Source of the DNA: Alphaproteobacteria bacterium CG11_big_fil_rev_8_21_14_0_20_44_7 | GTDB taxonomy: Bacteria > Pseudomonadota > Alphaproteobacteria > Rickettsiales > 21-14-0-20-44-7 | Direction: 5' to 3' | DNA: 6,436 nt | Assembly (NCBI GenBank): GCA_002787615.1 | Contig: PCXJ01000072.1 | Coordinates: 15,311 to 21,746, forward strand | In this document: positions 1 through 4,824 of the stretch, piece after piece | How the letters are laid out: each line of letters starts with the position of its first letter | How positions within the stretch are numbered: position 1 is the stretch's first letter | Made by a program: the position numbers and the translations under genes | Notes under the pieces: model-generated | Databases searched by the model: none | What the model saw: only the letters and a program-made list of their open reading frames with translations | What the model was told of the DNA's origin: nothing

Positions 1-1
1 C

Positions 2-73
2 AGCAGAAAACCGAAAGATGAAGTGGATAACGAGGAAGAAGTTGTAACCGAAGCGCTGGAAGGCGTTGAGTAA
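2..73 (+). CDS. 3' end of an unidentified gene with an acidic C-terminal tail (partial)
   Basis: Only the last 23 codons are present, open from the window edge to the TAA at 71-73; a second in-frame TAA follows at 74-76. The visible peptide is strongly charged, with an acidic run (residues DEVDNEEEVV) and the ending ALEGVE. Such acidic tails are common on many soluble proteins and do not identify a family, so no function is assigned. A strong intrinsic terminator begins 28 bases after the stop. That supports this being a genuine gene end, transcribed rightwards and separated from the pilin genes that follow. Confidence 0.6.
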   Translation, partial: SRKPKDEVDNEEEVVTEALEGVE

Positions 74-100
74 TAATTTCACTTCTCGGAAATAAATTCA

Positions 101-128
101 AAACCCGCTCCCGTAGCGGGTTTTTTTT
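101..128 (+). terminator. Rho-independent terminator of the upstream gene
   Basis: A six-base-pair GC-rich stem, CCCGCT (104-109) with AGCGGG (115-120), encloses the five-base loop CCCGT. It is preceded by AAA and followed by eight T residues (121-128). The AAA can also pair with the first Ts to extend the stem. This is a textbook intrinsic terminator on the + strand and ends transcription of the partial gene at 2-73. Its T-tract lies immediately upstream of the promoter region proposed for the first pilin gene. Confidence 0.92.
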
Positions 129-146
129 GCAATTTAGCTTTTATTA

Positions 147-152
147 TATAAT
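147..152 (+). promoter_or_regulatory. Candidate -10 box for the pilin cluster
   Basis: A perfect TATAAT lies between the terminator and the first pilin gene and directly abuts the ATG at 153. If used, transcription would begin near 158-160. That would exclude the ATG at 153 and leave the ATG at 162 with almost no 5' leader. No good -35 box is seen at the standard distance: the T-tract of the terminator occupies that position, and TTGCAA at 127-132 is too close (14 bp). The surrounding DNA is AT-rich, so a chance match is possible. Confidence 0.35.
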
Positions 153-161
153 ATGCCCCGC

Positions 162-1031
162 ATGAAGCGCGGATTTACCCTATTGAAAAAGCTGTCATTC
201 CCTGAATCACAAAGTGATTCTAGGGGAATCTCTTCGATAGATAACAATATAATCCACCACCCTTTCATCCCCCCTCATAGGGGGGACAGAGGGGGGTATA
301 GCGATGGCAGGCTTCGCAAAGGCTTCACTCTAGTTGAACTCTCTATAGTCCTCGTAATTATCGGGCTGCTTATTGGTGGCATCTTGGTGGCGCAGAGTTT
401 GGTTGAGAGTGTGAGAGTCAATAGAATGGTTAGTGATTTCAACCAATATGAAATTATGATTAACCAATTCAAAGGGCTATATAAAAGCATTCCCGGTGAT
501 ACGGCGAACGGGGCTATGTTTGGCGGATATGTCGGTAATGGAGACGGCTATTTGCAATCAAACGGAACAGCCAGTACCAGAGAGCAATGTGAAGCTTTTG
601 TTCATCTTCGTCTTTCAGGTATTTTTCCGGGAGAAACTATAGGGCCGATAACTCACGGACAATGGTGGCAAATCCCTGCTGACCAATGCAACTTTATAGA
701 AACTCCATTTAAACACACTTATTACAAATTTGTCAGGTCAACTAGTTGGAACGGCATATACGGTAATCAAGAAAACTTTATATCTACAGATTATGGGCAA
801 GCATCAACTGATTATTGGTGGGGAGGCGGAAGATTATCTGTAGCAACCGTGGCAGCTATAGACAAAAAAATGGATGACGGCGTTGCCAATGCTGGCGTAT
901 TATATGGTTATGGCGGGTCTAATCCCAATTACTGTAGCGATACTAGCTTTACTACTGACGGTGGTACTGGCGCTTACCACTTTGAAAACGATACTTATTG
1001 CCAGCCTGCATTCTTTTTTAAGGTTCATTGA
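162..1031 (+). CDS. Type IV prepilin-like protein with a repeat insertion in its leader (pilin 1)
   Basis: This 289-residue protein has a prepilin peptidase site at residues 54-59 (G|FTLVE, with the hallmark Glu at +5), followed by a hydrophobic helix to about residue 78. It is expected to be cleaved after G54, N-methylated, and assembled into a type IV pilus-like or type II secretion-like filament. The body has a PGD motif (111-113), GNGDG (125-129), D-x-K-x-D-D-G (234-240) and cysteines at 143, 176, 258 and 280; the last two probably form the C-terminal disulfide loop. ATG 162 is preferred over ATG 153 because it gives the MKRGFTL start shared by all four paralogues. The leader is extended to 54 residues by an in-frame repeat (codons 4-53). 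No Shine-Dalgarno sequence is visible. The body differs strongly from pilins 2 and 3. The pilin class is confident; the specific role is unknown. Confidence 0.88.
   Translation: MKRGFTLLKKLSFPESQSDSRGISSIDNNIIHHPFIPPHRGDRGGYSDGRLRKGFTLVELSIVLVIIGLLIGGILVAQSLVESVRVNRMVSDFNQYEIMINQFKGLYKSIPGDTANGAMFGGYVGNGDGYLQSNGTASTREQCEAFVHLRLSGIFPGETIGPITHGQWWQIPADQCNFIETPFKHTYYKFVRSTSWNGIYGNQENFISTDYGQASTDYWWGGGRLSVATVAAIDKKMDDGVANAGVLYGYGGSNPNYCSDTSFTTDGGTGAYHFENDTYCQPAFFFKVH
171..320 (+). repeat. In-frame palindromic repeat insertion in the pilin 1 leader (copy 1)
   Basis: Compared with pilin 3, which starts MKRGFTLVEL, this gene has exactly 50 extra codons between MKR and the true cleavage site. Module A is an imperfect hairpin with arms at 197-210 (ATTCCCTGAATCAC) and 214-229. 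Module B has CCCCCC (269-274), loop TCATA, GGGGGG (280-285), and a second G6 at 291-296 followed by TATAGCGATGG. The insert has no in-frame stop and encodes a hydrophilic peptide containing FIPPHRGDRGGYSD. Both flanks encode GFTL but with different codons (GGATTTACCCTA against GGCTTCACTCTA), so this is not a fresh target-site duplication. The exact ends are uncertain by a few codons. Confidence 0.85.
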
Positions 1032-1056
1032 GTAAAAGTAGAAGTATAAATAAAAA

Positions 1057-1902
1057 ATGAAACGCGGATTTACCCTATTGAAAAAGCTGCCATTCCCTGA
1101 ATCACGCAGGGATTCTAGGGGAATCTCCGCGATAGATAACAATAGAACCCACCCCCCTTTCATCCCCCCTCATAGGGGGGACAGAGGGGGGTATAGCGAT
1201 GACAGGCTTCGCAAAGGCTTCACACTTGTTGAACTCTCCATCGTCTTGGTGATTATCGGGCTGTTGATTGGTGGGATATTGGTCGCGCAGAGCATGGTTG
1301 ATAGCACCAAGGTGCAGAGATTTGTTGGCGAAGTTAACCAATATATGACCGCCATACATAACTTCAAAACCAAATATAACCAACTCCCCGGAGATAGCAC
1401 CCGCTTCACCAACCCCGGCGATAATGACGGCAGAATTGAATATCCTGGCAGTGGAGTAGCTGGTGAATGGACAAGAGCTTGGGCACATTTGAGTGAATCC
1501 GGAGAACTTCAAGAGACATATACCGGAGGTACGACTAACTTAGAAGGCTCAGTGCCGGAATCCAAAGCTTTTAAAGATGTGTTATATACATACATATACC
1601 TTGGAAACGACTGGGGATTTCTGAAACCTGGCCAGTTGATAGTGATTGGTAAACATATTAACACAACTTGGAATGCTTTGGGAGGGATTTCGCCTGCATC
1701 AGCCTTATCCATAGACACTAAAATTGATGATGGGTTAGCCGATGCTGGCAGCTTAACTACACATGTATTAACGACATCAACCTATCAAACAAACTGCCTA
1801 AAGAACACATCTGGATCTCCATATAATTCAGGTGATTATGCGCCAGAAAATGTGGATGGAAACTGTCCTTTGATTTACAATATAAATGACTTATTGTATT
1901 AG
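1057..1902 (+). CDS. Type IV prepilin-like protein with the same leader insertion (pilin 2)
   Basis: This 281-residue protein is predicted to be cleaved after G54 (K-G|FTLVE), leaving a 227-residue mature pilin with a hydrophobic N-terminal helix (55-78). Motifs are PGDSTRF (111-117), GEWTR and HLSESG (136-149), D-T-K-I-D-D-G (220-226), and a C-terminal pair C247/C270 followed by a short hydrophobic end. The mature part matches pilin 3 closely and is identical for its first 43 residues, whereas the leader insert matches pilin 1. The gene is therefore a mosaic. It starts 25 bp after pilin 1; upstream there is only a weak AGAAG (1040-1044) and an AT-rich TATAAA (1045-1050). Probably exported as a minor pilin or pseudopilin and co-transcribed with its neighbours; the specific role is unknown. 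Confidence 0.88.
   Translation: MKRGFTLLKKLPFPESRRDSRGISAIDNNRTHPPFIPPHRGDRGGYSDDRLRKGFTLVELSIVLVIIGLLIGGILVAQSMVDSTKVQRFVGEVNQYMTAIHNFKTKYNQLPGDSTRFTNPGDNDGRIEYPGSGVAGEWTRAWAHLSESGELQETYTGGTTNLEGSVPESKAFKDVLYTYIYLGNDWGFLKPGQLIVIGKHINTTWNALGGISPASALSIDTKIDDGLADAGSLTTHVLTTSTYQTNCLKNTSGSPYNSGDYAPENVDGNCPLIYNINDLLY
1066..1215 (+). repeat. In-frame palindromic repeat insertion in the pilin 2 leader (copy 2)
   Basis: This is the second copy of the 50-codon insert, aligned to copy 1 without gaps at a constant offset of 895 bp. By hand count, with the start-codon region included, there are about 11 base mismatches in roughly 160. Module A is at 1092-1124 (ATTCCC and GGGAAT arms kept, inner stem shortened). 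Module B has CCCCCC 1164-1169, GGGGGG 1175-1180 and a second G6 at 1186-1191. Eight of 50 encoded residues differ from copy 1, for example S12P, Q17R, S18R, I30R, I31T and G49D. The frame remains open into the pilin. Confidence 0.85.
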
Positions 1903-1945
1903 GTTCAGTATTGCCCACTTCCCAAACCTATGCTATTTACAGAAA

Positions 1946-2641
1946 ATGAAACGCGGATTTACCCTAGTTGAACTCTCCATCGTCCTCGTAATTATCGGGC
2001 TGTTGATTGGTGGGATATTGGTCGCGCAGAGTATGGTTGATAGCACCAAGGTGCAGAGATTTGTTGGCGAAGTTAACCAATATATGGCAGCCATAAACAA
2101 TTTTAAGGTTAAGTACCGCCAACTTCCCGGAGATAGCACTCGCTTCACCAACCCCGGTGACGGCGATGGAACTATCGAATATGTCGGCGCCGGTGCAGCC
2201 GGAGAATGGACAAGAATTTGGCAGCATTTGAGTGAATCTGGCGATTTGAACGAAACATACACGGGCGGGTTGCTCACTGCGGAAGGTTCAGTACCGGAAT
2301 CCGCCGCTTTTAAAGATGTGCAGTACACTTTATTTATCCGCGCAAGCGCATATGGCTATAATTTAGCAGGACATACTCTGCATATTGGCAAGAAGAGCTC
2401 CGGAACATGGAATGCTTATGGCGGAATTTCTCCAGTTAACTCAGCCTCAATTGACATAAAATTTGACGATGGCAGCGCCGATACCGGAGATTTACGAATT
2501 TTCGCCGGAGGCATCAGCCCATACCAACCCGGCTGCATGAATATCACGGGCAGCCCGCCATATACATCCGCTACATATAATCTGGATAACCCCGATGGCT
2601 TATGCGTGCTTATGTATTGGGTTGAAGACAAGTTGTATTAA
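1946..2641 (+). CDS. Type IV prepilin-like protein with a normal short leader (pilin 3)
   Basis: This 231-residue protein begins MKRG|FTLVEL, the minimal prepilin leader, and leaves a 227-residue mature protein, the same length as mature pilin 2. It has a hydrophobic helix (5-28), PGDSTRF (61-67), GEWTR and HLSESG (86-99), D-I-K-F-D-D-G (170-176), and a C-terminal pair C197/C220 with the same 24-residue span as pilin 2. ATG 1946 is chosen over an in-frame ATG at 1886 because the latter overlaps pilin 2 and would place 20 unrelated residues before a perfect prepilin start. It lies 43 bp after pilin 2 with no terminator between and no clear Shine-Dalgarno. It is a tandem duplicate of pilin 2 without the insertion, and shows the unmodified gene architecture. 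Confidence 0.9.
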   Translation: MKRGFTLVELSIVLVIIGLLIGGILVAQSMVDSTKVQRFVGEVNQYMAAINNFKVKYRQLPGDSTRFTNPGDGDGTIEYVGAGAAGEWTRIWQHLSESGDLNETYTGGLLTAEGSVPESAAFKDVQYTLFIRASAYGYNLAGHTLHIGKKSSGTWNAYGGISPVNSASIDIKFDDGSADTGDLRIFAGGISPYQPGCMNITGSPPYTSATYNLDNPDGLCVLMYWVEDKLY

Positions 2642-2651
2642 TTTCATTTTC

Positions 2652-2680
2652 TTGCATTTCTTCACAACCCACGCTAAAAC
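2652..2680 (+). promoter_or_regulatory. Weak candidate promoter for argG
   Basis: TTGCAT (2652-2657) and TAAAAC (2675-2680) are separated by 17 bp, the standard spacing, but match the sigma-70 consensus at only about 3 of 6 and 4 of 6 positions. The implied transcription start would fall at or next to the argG ATG (2687), giving a leaderless message. This would agree with the absence of a Shine-Dalgarno sequence there. Read-through from the pilin genes is an equally good explanation for argG expression, since no terminator is seen in the 45-bp gap. Confidence 0.22.
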
Positions 2681-2686
2681 ACCCAA

Positions 2687-3898
2687 ATGACACAAAACAC
2701 AAAATTCAAACCGAAAAAAATCGTGCTTGCCTATTCCGGTGGGTTAGACACATCAGTTATTTTAAAATGGCTGCAAGAAACTTATGAATGTGAGGTTGTG
2801 ACCTTCACTGCCGATTTAGGGCAAGGTGAGGAAGTTGAACCAGCGCGCGCAAAGGCAAAAGCCGGCGGTGTGAAAGAAATTTTCATTGATGATTTGCGTG
2901 AAGAATTTGTGCGTGATTATGTATTCCCAATGTTCCGCGCCAACACGGTTTATGAGGGACGTTATCTGCTGGGCACATCCATCGCCCGTCCGCTAATCGC
3001 CAAACGCCAAATTGAAATTGCGCGGCAAGTTGGAGCTGATGCAGTTTCTCACGGGGCAACCGGAAAAGGCAATGACCAAGTGCGTTTTGAGCTTGGCTAT
3101 TATGGCTTACAACCCGATATCAAAGTTATCGCACCTTGGCGCGAGTGGGATTTGAACAGCCGCACCAAGCTGATTGAATATGCACAAAAACATCAAATTC
3201 CTGTGGCGAAAGACAAGTTTGACGAGCCACCTTACTCTATGGATGCAAACTTGCTGCATATATCATACGAAGGCAATGCATTGGAAGACCCGTGGATTGA
3301 AGGTTCTGAAAATATGTATCGCCGCTCTGTTGCTCCTGAACTTGCGCCAAATGAGGCTGAATATGTTGAGATTGAATTTGAAAAAGGCGATGCAGTTGCG
3401 GTCAATGGTGAAAAACTTTCTCCGGCAATGTTACTCACCAAATTAAACGAAATCGGCGGACGCAATGGCGTTGGCAGGTTGGATATTGTTGAGAATAGAT
3501 ATGTCGGGATGAAATCTCGCGGAGTGTACGAAACTCCGGGTGGAACAGTTTTGCTTGAGGCGCATCGCGGAATTGAATCTATTACCCTAGACCGCGAAGC
3601 AATGCACCTCAAAGACGAGCTTATGCCAAGATATGCGAAATTAATTTATAACGGTTTCTGGTTTTCTCCAGAGCGGCAAATGCTGCAAGCCGCAATTGAT
3701 AAATCGCAAGAAATGGTAAGCGGCACTGTGCGTTTGAAGCTTCTAAAAGGCATGGCGCAAGTGGTTGGCAGAAAATCTCCAAACTCGATTTACTCGCAAG
3801 AACATGTGACATTTGAGGAAGATGCAGTTTATGACCAACGCGATGCAGAAGGCTTCATCAAATTGAATGCGCTGCGGCTAAGATTGGCGAAGCGATAA
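2687..3898 (+). CDS. argG: Argininosuccinate synthase
   Basis: This 403-residue protein has the usual length of bacterial ArgG. It joins citrulline and aspartate, using ATP, to form argininosuccinate, the penultimate step of arginine biosynthesis in the cytoplasm; the active enzyme is a tetramer. Signature motifs are the ATP PP-loop AYSGGLDTS (15-23), SHGATGKGNDQVRFE (121-135, citrulline/aspartate-binding region), YSMDANLLHISYEG (183-196) and the region VENRYVGMKSRGVYETPGG (268-286). The start at 2687 puts the PP-loop at the expected distance from the N-terminus. No ribosome-binding sequence is evident upstream (CACCCAA precedes the ATG). The gene appears intact. It is separated from argH and other arginine genes here, sits behind three pilin genes, and converges on a fourth with 8 bp between stop codons. 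Confidence 0.98.
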   Translation: MTQNTKFKPKKIVLAYSGGLDTSVILKWLQETYECEVVTFTADLGQGEEVEPARAKAKAGGVKEIFIDDLREEFVRDYVFPMFRANTVYEGRYLLGTSIARPLIAKRQIEIARQVGADAVSHGATGKGNDQVRFELGYYGLQPDIKVIAPWREWDLNSRTKLIEYAQKHQIPVAKDKFDEPPYSMDANLLHISYEGNALEDPWIEGSENMYRRSVAPELAPNEAEYVEIEFEKGDAVAVNGEKLSPAMLLTKLNEIGGRNGVGRLDIVENRYVGMKSRGVYETPGGTVLLEAHRGIESITLDREAMHLKDELMPRYAKLIYNGFWFSPERQMLQAAIDKSQEMVSGTVRLKLLKGMAQVVGRKSPNSIYSQEHVTFEEDAVYDQRDAEGFIKLNALRLRLAKR

Positions 3899-3906
3899 TT
3901 TCTCTT

Positions 3907-4680
3907 TTACTGAAAAGTTTCATCCAGAATATATTGCATATAGCAATTATGATGGTCGTCATAGGTGAAATCATATTCGGATGTGCTGGTTGGATAGCAT
4001 GAACTATAATTCGTAAAGCATCTATTTTGCGTAGCTAAGGAGCTACATGACTGATGCACGGTATAAAGCTTGCCTGTACGCGGATAGCCGTCATCCATTT
4101 TTGTATCCAGCGCGGCAGCAACTTTCGGCCCGACTGCTCCATTATTATTTTTGCCGACAAGCCCGATTGAAAGTGCCATTTTATCACGCGCCTCATAGCG
4201 CCAGTCGCGGATGTTAAACACCGTGTTCGGCAAGGGCGCTTTCGGAACGGTTATTCCCGCCGGAAAAGGCGCTAAAGTCGCCCAAGTATCATAGAAATAC
4301 TGGCCATCCCATTGCTTTAAGCATAAGCCATTGCAGGTATATTCTTTTTCAATCAGCCCCGCCAAATGCAACTGCCGCCAGAACAAGTATGGCTCAGCAT
4401 ATGGATAAGACGAGCCTGAAGCATCCTTTACATCCCCATCGCCATTGCCATATTTTTCGCCCGAACCGAAAGCATTGGTAGAGGCTGGAATATCCCCCGG
4501 GTCATAATCATAAGTATCGCGGAATTTGTTATAAGCCTGCTCATATTGCGCCCATTCGGTGATGGTACGCTTGATTTGCGCATTTTCAATCAATGTAAAT
4601 GATATAGTGATAGAGCCAATCAGCAACCCAACCACAACCAGCACAAAGGAAAGCTCCAATAATGTAAAACCGCGCTTCAT
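3907..4680 (-). CDS. Type IV prepilin-like protein, cysteine-rich (pilin 4)
   Basis: This 257-residue protein begins MKRG|FTLLEL with Glu at +5 and a hydrophobic helix at 5-31, so it is a prepilin peptidase substrate. It shares the family plan of pilins 1-3: PGD (61-63), GNGDGD (78-83), a W-R-Q-L-H-L-A-G-L segment (101-109) and D-T-K-M-D-D-G (192-198). It has six cysteines (116, 120, 212, 221, 228, 246), including a close C-x3-C pair and a C228/C246 C-terminal loop. The body is divergent from the three + strand copies and it has no leader insertion. It lies downstream of flgE on the same strand but is separated by a terminator, so it probably has its own promoter. AAGG sits almost directly against the ATG, too near for a normal ribosome-binding site. 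It is probably a minor pilin or pseudopilin. Confidence 0.88.
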   Translation of the reverse strand: MKRGFTLLELSFVLVVVGLLIGSITISFTLIENAQIKRTITEWAQYEQAYNKFRDTYDYDPGDIPASTNAFGSGEKYGNGDGDVKDASGSSYPYAEPYLFWRQLHLAGLIEKEYTCNGLCLKQWDGQYFYDTWATLAPFPAGITVPKAPLPNTVFNIRDWRYEARDKMALSIGLVGKNNNGAVGPKVAAALDTKMDDGYPRTGKLYTVHQSCSSLATQNRCFTNYSSCYPTSTSEYDFTYDDHHNCYMQYILDETFQ

Positions 4681-4720
4681 ACCTTATATTTTAAGGGGTA
4701 TAGGTTAACAATGGATTAAA

Positions 4721-4740
4721 AGCCTCCCGCGAAGGAGGCT
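4721..4740 (-). terminator. Likely intrinsic terminator after flgE
   Basis: AGCCTCC (4721-4727) pairs perfectly with GGAGGCT (4734-4740) around a six-base loop. Read on the - strand the loop begins TTCG and the stem runs into TTTTAAT, a short T-tract, with an A-rich stretch before it. This fits a terminator for flgE 85 bases past its stop codon, and insulates flgE from pilin 4. On the + strand the hairpin is followed by a less regular T-rich stretch, and no + strand gene ends nearby. Confidence 0.7.
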
Positions 4741-4775
4741 CTTTGCTATTTATTATTCGGATTTGTTTGCATTTC

Positions 4776-4820
4776 AACCTCCCCTAGCCCCTCCTACAAG
4801 GAGGGGGATAGCGAGGGTTT
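4776..4820. repeat. Dispersed nested-palindrome repeat related to module B of the pilin leader insert
   Basis: The core hairpin is CCCCTCCT (4788-4795), loop ACA, AGGAGGGG (4799-4806). An outer imperfect stem pairs AACCTC (4776-4781) with GAGGGTT near 4813-4819. The + strand ends GGGGGATAGCGAGGG, closely resembling GGGGGTATAGCGATGG that closes module B in both pilin inserts. It stops four bases short of the flgE stop codon and is not followed by a T-tract on either strand, so it is a repeat rather than a terminator. Confidence 0.65.
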
Positions 4821-4824
4821 TAGA

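Noticed and set aside
153..161. Upstream ATG that would extend pilin 1 by three residues (MPR)
   Set aside because: ATG 162 gives the MKRGFTL start shared by all four paralogues, and the ATG at 153 directly follows a TATAAT box.
269..296. C6/G6 hairpins inside the pilin leaders as transcription terminators
   Set aside because: No T-tract follows, and an intact long reading frame continues downstream. They are better explained as repeat modules.
304..306. ATG just after the repeat insert (and its equivalent at 1199) as a re-initiation start for the pilin
   Set aside because: It is out of frame with the pilin in both copies and soon meets a stop.
1102..1512. 136-residue antisense reading frame across the insert and pilin 2
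   Set aside because: It is a shadow of the coding strand, with no plausible start region and no family resemblance. It exists because the repeat lacks stops in several frames.
1886..1945. In-frame ATG that would extend pilin 3 by 20 residues and overlap pilin 2
   Set aside because: The extension is unrelated to any prepilin leader, and ATG 1946 starts a perfect MKRG|FTLVEL.
3904..3917. CTTTT-ACTG-AAAAG hairpin between argG and pilin 4 as a bidirectional terminator
   Set aside because: The stem is only five pairs, almost all A-T, and lies within the pilin 4 coding end. Too weak to call.
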